From contig NC_084474.1 of the NCBI RefSeq assembly GCF_027409185.1, forward strand, positions 27,681,382 through 27,745,381: a DNA stretch of 64,000 nucleotides. Reading direction: 5' to 3'. Source of the stretch: Cynocephalus volans. Its lineage: Eukaryota > Chordata > Mammalia > Dermoptera > Cynocephalidae. Within the stretch, counting starts at the first letter, position 1; every line of letters begins with the position of its first letter. The notes under the pieces were generated by a model that was not told the origin of the DNA, did not search any database, and saw only the letters and a program-made list of their open reading frames with translations. The position numbers and the translations under genes were made by a program. Shown here one piece after another: positions 1 to 10,613 of the stretch.

Positions 1-1025
1 GGAGTGGGCTTTGAAGAGAGAGACTTCATCCTATAGATGTATTTTATATTGACCATTGAATGGAGTGTTTTAGTATTGGTTCTGGGTAGACATAGTATTG
101 TAGTCTCTGTTTCAGTAGTTCGGCTGTATTCAGTGTTGGGGTTGTGTGTGAGTGCCTCTGTGGCTTTGGTCCTGAGGCAGTTAGTGATTCCTTGCTGAGG
201 TTAGTGACATTGTGTTGGGTTGTAGAGTACACGGATGAGCTCTCACATTCTTAGGAGAAGCACCTTGGTGCCCTGTTGTTCTGTGGGTGGGGTGGGTGAT
301 CTTTGATGAGCATCTTGGCACCCTGGCTAGCATCCAATGTCCATGATGTGTGTACTGTGGTTTACTAGAGCTCCTCAGTATGAATGGGTGACCCTGTCTG
401 GGGTTTCTCTTTTTCCTTTCCTACAGGAAAGACTCCTTCTGGGTCTTTGCTTCCTGTTGTTGGGGGATGTGTTGGCTGGGAATTTTCTTCCTGACTGAAT
501 TTGGCTATCCTGGCTTCCTTCACTCTCCCAAGGCACTGCATACGTCTCTCCCCAGATCAAGGTAGTCATGTGGGCTGTGCATGTACCTCCTACCCCCAGG
601 TGTGCTACCATGGGGGGCAGCATCATTCCCCCTGTGGATTGGGCCACTGGGTCATGGGTCTGTGCTTGCTCACCTCTTTCCCCAGGCTTTGCTGGTGACC
701 CTTCTTGTGTCAATGCATTTGAGCCTTTGGCTGGCTGCCATGGTAGTGGTGGCTGTTATGGTGGCAGTGCCTGTTTCTGTGGTGGTGGGCTGCCCTTGCA
801 GTGGTAGTGGCTGTAGTAGACCACCCATGTGTTGGTGGTGTCCCCTGCCATGATGGTTTCCTGTATTCCTAATGTCTTTTGGCGGTGTCTGCCTTCCGCT
901 GCTGAGGTCTCTGCACTTCTACTGTTTCTTGGTGGGGCTGTGCTTGGCTCCTGAGGTCCCTGAACTTTTGTGGCTGTCCGCAGGGGCTGCTCTCAGTTCC
1001 TGTGGTCCCTCCACTTGTACCCTAT
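1..1025 (-). mobile_element. GC-rich module of an L1-derived composite retroelement, cut by window start
   Basis: The block is rich in TGG/GCC and matches, in the same orientation, short anchors found at 22.8 kb and 41.9 kb (a ctggtga...cttgtgtcaatgca anchor near 693-718, then repeated catggtggtgg-type words). Those copies lie just upstream of an A-rich tail, so this is probably a longer relative of the same 3' module. Open frames across it (for example 375-713 minus) have no recognisable domain and look like by-products of GC richness. The left end is outside the window. Confidence 0.5.
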
Positions 1026-1610
1026 ATTTACAAAAACTCTAATTAGGATTTTATTATTTTATTTTTGGCTACAAAACGTCTTAATACATTTAAAAAGACT
1101 AAGATCATAGAAAATAATAGAAAATATGTTCTTTGACCAAAATACCAGAAGAAAATTCACAAATGTATAGAAAAGTAAACAACACTCTCCTAAAATGAGC
1201 AATCACAGGAAAATTAGAGAGTGCTTTGACATAAAAATCAAAGCACAGTATATCAAAATTTATAGGATGCAGGGCTTATGCAGTGTTTAGAGGAAAATTT
1301 ATACTTGTCAACGCCTATATTAGAAATAAGAAAAATCTCAAATTAGTACTGTAAATTTCTACCTTCAGAAAATAGAAAAAGAAGAGCAAACTAAGCCAAA
1401 GTGAATATAAGTAGTGAAAATAACAAAGATGCAATAGAAATATATGAAATAGGGGATTAAAAATAATAGAGAAAAGAAACAAAACCAAAAGCTGATTCTT
1501 TAAAAAGATTAGCAAAATTCACAAACCTTTGTCTAGACTGACCAAGAGAAAAAGAGGGAGGACCAAAATTACTAAAATCAGAAATACAGCAGGGACATTA
1601 TTACATTGTC
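1026..1610 (+). mobile_element. Ancient L1 ORF2 fragment (sense)
   Basis: The A-rich sequence reads like the linker of L1 ORF2 between endonuclease and reverse transcriptase. The stretch near 1270-1340 corresponds to the conserved [12 protein letters not shown]-type region seen at 16.8 kb and 49.5 kb. It is heavily decayed with stops in all frames, and both ends are cut by antisense L1 or composite sequence. Confidence 0.6.
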
Positions 1611-2385
1611 ATTATGGTTTTTTGAGGTGGTAAGATTTAGTTTCTTTCTCTTTCTCATTTGTATTTTGTTCTACCAGTGGTTTTTGTTCTTTCTTCTGTA
1701 TTCATGATAGTGATTATCATTTTTCAGATTCTAGATGAAGGACTTCCTTGAGGATTTCTTGTAGGGCTGGTCATGTGTTGGTGAAGTCCTGCAGTTTTTG
1801 TTTGTCTGATGATACACTATTTTCCCCTCATTTCTGAAGAATGGCCTTGCTGGGTATAGTATTCTTGTTTGGCAGTTTTTTCCCCCCATTTTAGTGTTTT
1901 GTACATATTATTCCAATACATATCATTCCATTTTCTTCTGTCCTGTAGAGTTTCTGTTGAGAAGTCTGCTGTCAGTCTGATAGGGGCTCCCCTATAGTTT
2001 ACTTGACACTTTTCTCTTGCTTCCTTTAAGATTCTTTTTGTCTTTGACCTTTGCCAGTTTGATTATAATGTGTCTTGTAGAAGATCTTTTTGGGTTGAAT
2101 CTCTTTGGGGCTCCTTGAGCCTCCTGGATCTGAAGACTCATGTTTCTCCCTATGCCTGGCAAGTTTTCTGTTATTATTTCATTGAATAGGTTTTTGATGC
2201 CTCTTTCTTTTTCCTCCCCTTCTGGACACCCATTATTTGAATGTTTGTGTGTTTAAGGTTGTCTGCTAGCTCTTTTAGGTTTCCTTCATTTTTTACAATT
2301 CTTTTTTTCTTCTGCCTTCATTATTTTGAGGAGACTATCTTCAAGATCAGAAATTCTTTCTTCTTGTTCTAGTCTGCTGCATAAG
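1611..2385 (-). mobile_element. Old L1M ORF1-region fragment (antisense)
   Basis: The T-rich plus strand matches the reverse complement of old mammalian L1 ORF1. It has the block about detecting 'attataatgtgtcttg' near 2062 and the glutamate-rich coiled-coil coding region near 2160-2340. The same region of a related old L1 occurs at 28.5-29.3 kb. No open frame remains. Confidence 0.6.
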
Positions 2386-2545
2386 CTATTGTCTGTTTTT
2401 ATGCCAGTATCTTGCTGTTTTGGTTACTGTAGCTTTACAGTATATTTTGAAATCAGGAAGTGTGATGCCTCCAACTTTGTTCTTTTTGTTCAAGATTGCT
2501 TTCACTTTACCAGGTCTTTTGTGTTTCTATACAAATTTTAAGATC
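2386..2545 (-). mobile_element. L1 ORF2 C-terminal fragment (antisense)
   Basis: About 160 bp match the reverse complement of the ORF2 region after the reverse transcriptase. Equivalent sequence, with 'ttactgtagctttacagta', is seen at 30.93 kb and 37.95 kb. It lies between two ORF1-type pieces, so it marks an internal insertion or rearrangement. Confidence 0.55.
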
Positions 2546-3668
2546 ATTTTAAGATATATTCTTTTTCTTCTTGCTCCTCTTATCATGTAATTTCATGTGT
2601 ATTATCTTTGAGCATACTGATTCTTTCCTCTTTTTGATTAAGTCTGCCATTGGAGCTTTCTATCAAATTTTTCAATTCAGATAATGCATTCTTTATTTCT
2701 AGAATTTCTGTTTGTTTTTTAAAATTGATTCTGTCCCTTTGTCAAGTTTCTCATTCTACTCATGAATTATGTTCCAAATATCATTTAATCTTCTATCTGT
2801 GTTTTCTTTTGACTCCCTGAATATCCATGTGAGGATTATTCTGAATTCTCTGTCAGACATTTCACAGCTCTGCTGTTCCTCTGCATCTATTGCTGGTGCT
2901 TTGTTTGTTTCATTTGCTGACAACATATTTCTCTGATCTTTCTTGATGTTTGTGTTTTTATATTGATGTCTAGGTATTTGAGGAGACTGCTATTTGTTGC
3001 TGATTCTCTGGGGAAGGCTTTTTGTGTGGAATGCTGATCACTTCCAGGTCTTGGCTGTGTGGAAATCCTGCCCAGAACTGAGGCTTTTCTGCTGATTGAG
3101 CCTTCTACAGTTCTCTTGAGATGACTGATTTTTACTGAGACCACCTACCCATGCTGTGCCCTGTATTCCCCTGGTGAGCCAGCCTTTCCCCGGCATTTCA
3201 ACTGCTTCTTGTGGGACAAACCATATAGTGTCCTTGTGATAATTTACTGGCCTCTTGGTGGATTTTTTTCCCCAGTCATTTGCTGTGGCTTGCTCATATG
3301 TGAGCCTGGGGTAATCCTATCAGTTGTCTTTATGGTGTGTGGGCTGGTATGGTACATTTTGAAGCCCTCCTTTTCCCTGCCAATACCAAGCACATTTACA
3401 TGAAGGGTGCTGGTGGCTTTTCCCAGCTTTGACTCTTGTGTAACAGCTAGTCCCTGCCTCTATACCAGGCTGGCTCAGAACAGTAGGTGCCATTCCTACA
3501 CACCCTCACCATTGCTTCTCATGCCTTCACAAGCTCTTGGATCTCTCCTCCTCTTCCCCCAGCTCCAGCAGTTCTAGGTTGGTGGTCTTTGCTTTTTGAT
3601 AGTTGTTAATTGGTTACTTTTGGGAGAGTGAATGCTGGGAATTGTCTATTCTGCCATTTTGATGATGT
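2546..3668 (-). mobile_element. L1 5' end: ORF1 start and 5'UTR (antisense)
   Basis: Read on the minus strand this starts near 3668 with an L1 5'UTR terminus, a 'catcaaaatggcagaatag' word comparable to 44.3 kb. It runs through the 5'UTR and enters ORF1 near 2940. The ORF1 N-terminal coding part matches 45.2-45.5 kb on the plus strand. It is decayed, and the remaining L1 is lost where it meets the fragment at 2545. Confidence 0.65.
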
Positions 3669-4024
3669 CACTCACCTAACTTGAATTTTCCTAATGGTGA
3701 ATGATGTTGAGTATCTTTTGACATGCTTATTTGCTATCCATATATCTTTCTTGGTGATTTATCTGTTCAATTTTTTTGCCCATTTAAAAAATGGATTCTT
3801 AAAAATTGTTGACTTTTGAGAATTCTTTATGTAGTCTGAATAAAAGTTCTTTATCAGATATGTACTTTGCAAAGGTTTTCTCCCTATCTGTGGCTTGTCT
3901 TCTCATCCTCATAACTGTGTCTTTTGAAGAGTTGTTTTTAATTTTGTTGAAGTTCAGTTAATTAATTTGTTCTTTTATGGATTGTGCTTTTCATGTTATA
4001 TCTAAGAAATCTTTACCTAATTCA
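3669..4024 (-). mobile_element. Old L1 ORF2 3' fragment (antisense)
   Basis: Sequence around 3690-4010 matches the reverse complement of the C-terminal part of L1 ORF2, with the typical 'tttatcagatatgtactttgcaaa' type region near 3850-3880. It ends abruptly at the Charlie terminus at 4025. Confidence 0.6.
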
Positions 4025-5014
4025 GGGATTGGCAAACTATGGACAGCAGGCCAAATTTGGACTACTATTATTTTTGTAAGCTCTGTGGGCTAAAATTTTT
4101 TTTAATTGAAATTTTTATTGAGATAATTGTAGATTCATTTTTACTTATAACAAACAATACAGAGGCATCTTCGTACACCTTCTTCAGTTTCTCCCAATAG
4201 TAGCAGTTTGCAGAAGTATATTTTGTATCACAGCCAAGATACTGACATTGATACCATCCACCATCCTTATTCAGATTTCCAGTTTTACTTGTGCTCATTT
4301 GTGTGGGTAAGAATGGCTTTTACATTTTCAAACAGTTGAAAAAAACAAAAAAATTTCTCGATGTATGAATATTATATAAAATTCACTTTTCAGTGTCCAT
4401 GCGGAAGGTCTTATTGGTGCATATCCATGTTCATTTGTTTATATATTGTCTATGGCTACATTTGTGCTATGATAGCAGAATGAAGTGGTTGTGACAGCGG
4501 CCATATATGGTGATCTCTTTGTTCTCCAGTGCTGTTCAGTGTGCTATAAATTGCAGTGATGCAGTTCTAACCTGATGGTATTTTGCTTACCATGTATCAC
4601 TGTACTATGACATTTCATTTACTTTTTAATCACCAGTGCATTCCCATCATGTCAAAACAAGAAAAGAAAAAAAAAAAAGTGGACTTTGAATATCATGCTT
4701 TTAAGGCACAGTGCAGTTTATTTTGCTAACAAATGAGATGATAAAGCATTATGTTTATTATACAATTACCCTTTAGTTGTGCTGAAAGAATGCAATATAC
4801 ATTGACATTACCAGACTCTTCATCACAATATTTCAAACTCATAGGAAAGCTTCCATTAGAAAAATTAGAAAATCCAATATAGTATCTCATCACAACAAAG
4901 TTTCTTTCCAAATCTTAAAAATGAGGCTGCAACTAAAGTAAGTTTCTGAGTGCGGTTCATCTGTTAGCCAAGTTACTGATGGTGAATTGATTAAATCATT
5001 TTTGTAGCAGCTTG
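4025..5014 (+). pseudogene. Charlie (hAT) transposon, 5' half with decayed transposase N-terminus
   Basis: The terminal word 'ggcaaactatggacagcagg' at 4030 and the block at 4435-4500 match the end of a Charlie-type hAT element. From about 4640 the plus strand reads a degraded transposase start: MSKQEKKK then VDFEYHAFKAQCS. It continues with a hAT N-terminal region to about 5010. In the family this N-terminus carries a BED-type zinc finger and binds terminal repeats. Several stops and frame changes make it non-functional. An old L1 3' end (4103-4302) is inserted near the start. The missing C-terminal half reappears at 9216-9524 after an ERV-L-like insertion, so one Charlie copy was split. I am sure of the hAT family and less sure of the Charlie subfamily. 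Confidence 0.7.
4103..4302 (-). mobile_element. Old L1 3' end inside Charlie (antisense)
   Basis: A 200-bp T-rich block starting 'aattgaaatttttattgag' matches the reverse complement of an old L1ME-type 3' end. It interrupts the Charlie end sequence, which resumes after about 4303. Confidence 0.5.
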
Positions 5015-5400
5015 TAGAGCTAAGGCTAGGTCTCACAGGCCTCTTGAGCCCATTGTCCAGACTGGGTTACAACCCCCTCACACGCAGGTCTGTTAGCTAG
5101 GTAATAGGAAAAGGTCCTTGGAGCCATGGGTGAAGAAATAATAGGCTTTATTCAGAACTAGAAACAGTCGACCTAATATGGCTTCCCGGAGCGTCCTCTC
5201 AAAGCTTCGCACATCTGTGTCATTAGTCCTTTTTACTGAAGTCCATAATCCCCCCCAAAAAACAAACCCAGATGCACATGTGCAATCACACCAGACAATA
5301 ACAAGGAACACCCATGTGCACGTGCATACTCACCACAGATGCTCGGCAAGACTCCGAACATCTGAGGGATCCTGACCATTCTCCTTATATTTTTCCAACA
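5015..5400 (-). mobile_element. ERV-L-like long terminal repeat (3' LTR, antisense)
   Basis: On the minus strand an LTR begins with TGTTGGAAAA at 5400, directly after a purine-rich tract (plus strand 5401-5412, polypurine tract position). A polyadenylation signal AATAAA is read on the minus strand at 5142-5150. The far end is uncertain because the Charlie junction is decayed. It lies immediately downstream of the pol remnants at 5.4-9.1 kb, so it is the provirus 3' LTR. The 5' LTR is absent. Confidence 0.65.
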
Positions 5401-6850
5401 ATCCACCCCTTAAGGGTCCCTTGCCTTACAATCTATGTGTTCAGAATCTTCTGCAATGTTCCCTTAGCAAGGATAAATGACCCTTACATTCATATAACCT
5501 ATTGTCTGGTCAATATGCCTTAAGGCTTGTCCTGTAGTTCTGTCCCTTCAACTATTAGCTGCTCATGTCTGGTTAGTAGTCATCATTGGTGTGATTTTCC
5601 ATGGGAATCCCATAGTCATACTGATGGGAAGGTCACTGCGTATTCAGTAGGCCAACACATTGATCATGCGACTCTGGTGCAGTGCCTGCAGCCAGAACAC
5701 TATGGGCGAAAAGACAGAAGGGTTATTGGTACCAATAGGGGAAGTTCTCACCCCTCTGGTAAGATACATCCCTGTTTGCCATCCTGAGAAAGGATGGTTG
5801 CAGGAATAGGTGTCTTACCTGGTTTATGATACCATACTTTATCCGCTAATGCTGTTGGATCTATAGGTTCTACATGTAACAGTATAGGGGAATCATAATT
5901 AGCCATAACGATAATACAAATGTGCGCTTTGGAAGAGAGTGCTTATCTGTTCCAGGCCATGTTATCTTTACTTGAGGAGGCCAGGTACCTTTCACCCAAG
6001 GTGAAACTTGCAAGTTTTCTTCTAATCCTTTCCCCCAAGGCTCTATTAAGCCTACCTAGCATATATGGGGGGCTTCTATTTTCCAAGGACATTCCCATTG
6101 TACTGTCTGTTCCTGTTGCAAACAGGTTGGGGCCTGTAAGAGAATAGTTCCATTCTTGCCGTATCCTGGCTTCAAAAAATTATCTTTAGTAGTGACTTGC
6201 AGTTGTATAGGTGCTGCAGCCCTATGTAACAGAGCTTCCACTGGAGAGGGCTCACCCTTGCACGGTCTCTCATTTAGAATCCTGTTGGCCATAATGGCTG
6301 TGTCTATCCCTTCAGGGATGGGGGTTGGGTAGATAGCCTTCATCCCTTTTTTAAAAGGCCATTGTACCGTTCAATCATTCCCACTGCCTGGCACATGTAA
6401 CTTCCACTGAATGGACAACTGGGAGGCCCATCTCTGAACCCCATGTCCAGTAAAGTGGGTTCCATTATCACTCTCTATAACTACTGGCAGACCATACATA
6501 GCCATAAAGCTATTCAATGCCTTCACAGTGTTTACCTGGTATGAGGCCTTGCAAGGCCATACAAACAGAAGACCAGTAGCCTTATCAAAAGCAATGAAGA
6601 TGTATCTGAATTTCTCTGATCTTGGCAGTGGTCTGACAAAGTCCACTTGCCATCAAGTCAGGGGCACCCTTCCTTGAGTTATTTGCCCATCTGTATGGGG
6701 CACCCACTGGGGGTGTGGACTCTCTTGAGCACATACTGGGCAAGCATGACAGGCATTCACTACATCTTCACATTCTATAGGCAAGGCCCGTCCTTGAGCT
6801 GCCTTCCACATGGTTTTGCTGCCAGCATGCTGCATTCATCGATGTAACCA
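5401..6850 (-). pseudogene. ERV-L-like pol remnant: integrase and downstream region
   Basis: Minus-strand open pieces give an integrase in order. A zinc-binding segment with CHACPVC lies at about 6730-6760. A catalytic core at 6371-6646 contains SDNGTHFTGH near its C-terminal end. A C-terminal segment follows at 6056-6343. Integrase inserts retroviral DNA into the host genome. A further conserved stretch follows toward the LTR (about 5760-5930). No envelope gene is seen, which fits class III (ERV-L) elements. Frames are broken by stops near 6370 and 6646, so this is a dead relic. Assignment to ERV-L rests on motif resemblance recognised by eye. A class I origin is the main alternative. Confidence 0.7.
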
Positions 6851-7680
6851 TTGGGCTACATCAGTAGCTGGGGCTCTCTTCAGCCATCTTACCTTAACCA
6901 AGGCATCAGCTTCATCATTTCCTGGACTGGCTAAGGGGAAGTGTCCTGTGACATGGAAAAGAGTTACTTCTTCCTCATGCCCCAATTCCCACAACTCTTG
7001 CCACATGGCTTGTTCCCACAGGGGTCGGTGGCCTACCATCCACCATTGATATTTCTAAGTAGAAATCCAAAGGGTTAAACCTTTGTACACAGCACAGCTG
7101 TCAGTACAGATGGTTAATGGCCCAGGCTCATTTTTATTTTTATCACCGTCCATACTACTCTCAATCCAGCCCATTGACTGCTTTGCCCTGTGCCATTTTC
7201 ATACCACATGGTATCTGTTAAGGGCTGGACAGCAACAGCTGTCCACGATGTTGAAGGTCCCATGCTAGAGCCATCTGTATACCAAGCTTGCTCTGTGATA
7301 GGTCCCTGTCCCTCATGGAAAGGTGTAGCCTCCACCTCCATGGGTAAGGGTTGTGTCAAAGTTTCCTCCACAACCTCTACTGGGCCTAGCACAGTTTACA
7401 ACTCTTTGGACAGAGGACTCATTGACACCGTGCTCCTTTTTTCTATATCTGCTCCCCATTTAGACAGAATGGGAGTCTGAGCTATGCCCATTTTAGGGTT
7501 GGTTGCCCACATGCGCAGCCAACCTGTTATGGGGTATGTCGTCCTTACTAGGACTTTTGCAGTTCCTGTGATAGCTTCAGTGGCTATCAAGGCAGCATAC
7601 ACAGCTTCTAACTGCTTTTTGGTTAGGGTGTAGTGCACTTCAGCACCCTTCCAGAGCTGAAACCAGAATCCTACAGGTGT
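6836..7680 (-). pseudogene. ERV-L-like pol remnant: RNase H
   Basis: Minus-strand segments read an RNase H domain. WYTDGSS (about 7280-7300) carries the catalytic DG pair. A C-terminal block at 6836-7039 contains HVTGHF and SPGNDEADAL, the histidine and aspartate region of the active site. The N-terminal linker, with KKQLEAVYAALIAT, lies at 7560-7640. RNase H removes the RNA strand during reverse transcription. Frameshifts separate the pieces. The block lies between integrase and reverse transcriptase as expected for a retroviral pol. Confidence 0.7.
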
Positions 7681-8160
7681 TCAGAATTGGTCTTGTCTCT
7701 GCCACAAACCCCATCCTAACCCTTCTTGGAATACTTGAAAGGTCCACTGCCTCTCTTCCCAGGTGAAGGCAAATTGGTCTTGGCTATCAGCCAAGATTGG
7801 AATAGAGAATAAAGCATTTTCAAGGTCCAATACATAATGATAAGTTGCCAGCTGAGTTGTCAGTTGATCCATCAAGTTGTGAACTGAAGGCACAGCAGCA
7901 TGCAAAGGAGGCACTACTTTGTTTAGTTCTCGATCGGCTACAGTCATTCTCCAGGTACCATCAGGTTTTTTCACTGGCCATACTGGAGCATTAAAGGGGC
8001 TATGAGCCAGATGAATAATGCTAACTTTCTCTAACTCCAATACTGTGGCACCTATCTCTGCATTTCCTCCCAGCAGGTGATACTGCTTTACATTAACTAC
8101 ATGTCTTGGCTTGCTTAACACCTGTGGGTCATGTTTAGCATATCCCCATAACACAGGCTT
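7681..8160 (-). pseudogene. ERV-L-like pol remnant: reverse transcriptase, palm partly deleted
   Basis: A 157-codon minus-strand open segment reads the fingers and early palm of a retroviral reverse transcriptase: PVWPVKKPDGTWRMTVADRE, then HYVLDLENALFSIPI, then QFAFTWEERQWTF. The family normally continues to a YxDD catalytic motif. Here the frame passes from the EG after QVFQ almost directly into the connection and RNase H linker. The second half of the palm and the thumb are therefore missing. This is an internal deletion as well as a stop at 7681, so no polymerase could be made. Confidence 0.75.
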
Positions 8161-8550
8161 TACTGTCCATATTCACGGTTGAAACTCTCCAACTCACTGT
8201 CCACATTGTTGTTTGCAGGTGCAAACCATAAAGTATATCCATACCCAAGATGTATTCAGCTACTGGGGATATATATATACAGTATACATAGAGGGAGTAA
8301 TCGTCCTATGCCCAAGGGCAATGACACAGCTTTGACTTCAATTGTATGTCATCCATAGCCATCTACATGAACTGTGGCCCCTGGAAACATATGTGGATTG
8401 CCATATATCAGGTTACATTCTGTGCCTGTATCCACCAATGCCAAAACACGCTGCACATTTGTCTTCGACCAATGTATTGCCAATTCAACATGAGGCCTCA
8501 GTCCTCGCCTGCCCCCAAAAGACGAGTACCTTGGCCTATTCCCTAATCTA
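8161..8550 (-). pseudogene. ERV-L-like protease remnant
   Basis: On the minus strand the plus-strand bases 8424-8432 encode the aspartic-protease signature DTG, in the context ALVDTGTECNLIYG. The protease would cut Gag-Pol precursors. Flanking frames are broken and no complete domain is open. Its position just upstream of reverse transcriptase supports the assignment. Confidence 0.65.
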
Positions 8551-9135
8551 AATGGAACATTTCATCTGCCTCTTTGGGAGCGAACAAAAATCCTTTAAAT
8601 CCACTGAGTGTACCTTGCTACCTGTTTCCGGATGTTTAGTGAAACGCTGTTCAGGGCGCAGTTGCTGCCACAAGGCAAACAGGACTGCATTTGGCTGCTG
8701 GTCAGTTTTCTTTTTATCAACCCCTGCTTCAAGCAAGTCAAGCCACATCTGCTTACGGCTGGTCTTGCTTGATCCCCTTGGGATAAAATCCTGAGCATTT
8801 CTTGGGGATTGGTCTTAGCCATCTTTTGCACCCCTTTTGCTTGTCTGCTATCCTGTACTTCACCCGAGCTGGCTATCATTGTCATTATTTAATGTATAGG
8901 ATGACCAATGTATGGGGCCAGTATGGCCATCAGTGACCCAAAGGACATTGATGGGGCATTTTGCAGCACTATGTCTCTCATGCTGCATGTAAAATTTTCA
9001 TCATCTGGGCCATGAGTGTTCACATTAAACATGGACAGTCACATCCCCAGCCCCCGAATTATTTCAACCAATTGAGCATATGCTGGCCATTTACTCACAA
9101 TCTTGGGCTCTTCTCCAGCATTTGCCCACATGGTT
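8551..9135 (-). pseudogene. ERV-L-like gag-end remnant
   Basis: A 96-codon minus-strand open piece (8595-8885) precedes the protease. It has a leucine- and glutamine-rich composition and CLPCGSNCAL, but no convincing CCHC knuckle. By position it should be the C-terminal part of gag. The element breaks off at 9135, where a short L1 tail begins, so the rest of gag and the 5' LTR are lost. Confidence 0.45.
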
Positions 9136-9215
9136 TGGGTAAAGGGGCATGAAAATCAAGTACAATGTATTTTGAGAAGTAAAATAAAACAAAATTAATT
9201 TAAAAAAACCCCAAC
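9136..9215 (+). mobile_element. L1 3' tail, severely 5'-truncated
   Basis: The sequence gtaaaggggcatgaaaatc at 9136 is the 3'UTR terminus seen in L1 copies at 40.7 and 57.2 kb. It is followed by an AATAAA-type signal and A-rich sequence. Only about 80 bp survive. Confidence 0.75.
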
Positions 9216-9524
9216 AACAACAAAAAATGTATTTTTGTGTGTTGTAAGAAAAATAAAATTCATTTTTATGTAATAGATGAATTTCCACCTAACCTTCAAT
9301 TGGAAGTATCTGTGCTATGATGACATGCTAAAAGGAAAATATCAAAAGGATCTAATAGAATTCTATAAATACCTTTCAAATAATGTATATGTTAAAATAA
9401 TATGATTGTGGATTGATAGGTATTCGGCAGTACCTATCTGTGTGAAGAGACATTTTCAAAGACAAAATCTGTGAAATCTTATTACAGATCAGCATTAACA
9501 GATGTACAATAGCAATTAATTTTT
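9216..9524 (+). pseudogene. Charlie (hAT) transposon, 3' half with transposase C-terminus
   Basis: Plus-strand frames give pieces of the hAT C-terminal dimerisation region, in the order expected for a Charlie transposase. One block reads like FGSTYLCEETFS-KTKSV around 9420-9475, followed by a YYRSALTDVQ-like piece at 9480-9510. It is the complement of the N-terminal half at 4.0-5.0 kb on the same strand. The two halves are separated by the ERV-L-like relic and an L1 tail. Stops and indels are frequent, so the element is inactive. Confidence 0.6.
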
Positions 9525-9592
9525 TTAAATTAATTTTTTTTGTATTTAGATATAATTCACATATTATAAAATTCATTATTTTAAAGTATATG

Positions 9593-9912
9593 AGGGTACT
9601 TTAAAAAGTTCATGAAAAAATGGAATTAAAAGATAATACAGATCACACCTATCTCAGTACTGGACAGATCATCTAGGCAACATATTAACAGAGGAACAGT
9701 TAATCTATCAGATGGAGAGAACAAATCTATGGTTATTAGAGGGGGAATGAGGAAAGGGGGAAAGCAGAGGGGAAATGAGGGAGAGGGAGAGGAAAGGGGA
9801 GAGATTGGATGAGACATAAAGAATAAGTATGATTTGTAACAATGAATATGCTATTAAAAATTTTTTAAAAAAAGACAATACAAATTCTTACATGAACTTT
9901 TTGAAGACCCCT
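9593..9912. mobile_element. Palindromic mariner-like MITE, interrupted
   Basis: The left arm gggtactttaaaaagttcatg (from 9595) and the right arm catgaactttttgaagaccc (to 9910) are inverted repeats. Two uninterrupted relatives of about 75 bp occur at 53910-53983 and 63802-63876. This copy carries a 229-bp retro-insertion in its middle. Confidence 0.75.
9641..9869 (+). mobile_element. Tail of a composite L1-derived element inserted in the MITE
   Basis: The insert is flanked by 13-bp duplications differing at one base (9628-9640 and 9870-9882). It ends in an A-rich run. Its body has a gacagatcatctaggcaac word from the L1 endonuclease region, then purine-rich sequence and agagattggatgagacata. 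It is the same tail as at 22.6 and 41.7 kb on the other strand. Confidence 0.7.
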
Positions 9913-10613
9913 CATACAAGTCAGTGTTTTTTACTATTTTCACAAGGTTGTACAACCATCACCACTGTCTAATTTCAGAACATTTACATCAGATCCCTAA
10001 GAAACCCCGTACCCATTGTCAGTCACTAATTTCCTCATTCCACTGTCCCCCAGTAACCACTAATCTACTTTGGATAAAAAATCTCTATGGATTTTTAAAT
10101 TCTGAACATTTCAAATAGATGAAATCATGTAATTATGTGGCCTTGTGTGTCTGGCTTCTTTCACTTAGCATAATGTTTTTAAGGTTCATCCATGTTGTAG
10201 TATGTGTTAGTACTTCATTCTTTTTTATGGTTGAATAACATTCCACTGTGTTGATATACCACATTTTGTTTATACATTTATCACTTGATGGACATTTGGA
10301 TTGTTTTCACTTTTTTCTATTATGAATAATGCTCCTAGGAACATTCATGTACAAGGTTTTGTTGGAACATCTATTTTCAATTTTGGGGGGTAAGTAGGAG
10401 TGAGTTTGCTGTATTTTCGTGGGTTGAATTGTATCTCCCAAACCTTGTCAGATATATGATTTGCAATATTTTTCTCCCATTTTGTAGTTTGTCTCTTTAC
10501 TTTCTTGATGGGTCCTTTAGTGAACAAAAGTTTTTAAATTTGATGAAGCTGATGTATCTTTTTTCTTTGATGGCTTGTGATTTTGGTGTCATATTCAAGA
10601 AATCCAGAGTCAC

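Noticed and set aside
375-853. Overlapping open frames of up to 112 codons on both strands
   Set aside because: They lie in GC-rich repeated module sequence, overlap each other in several frames and show no domain.
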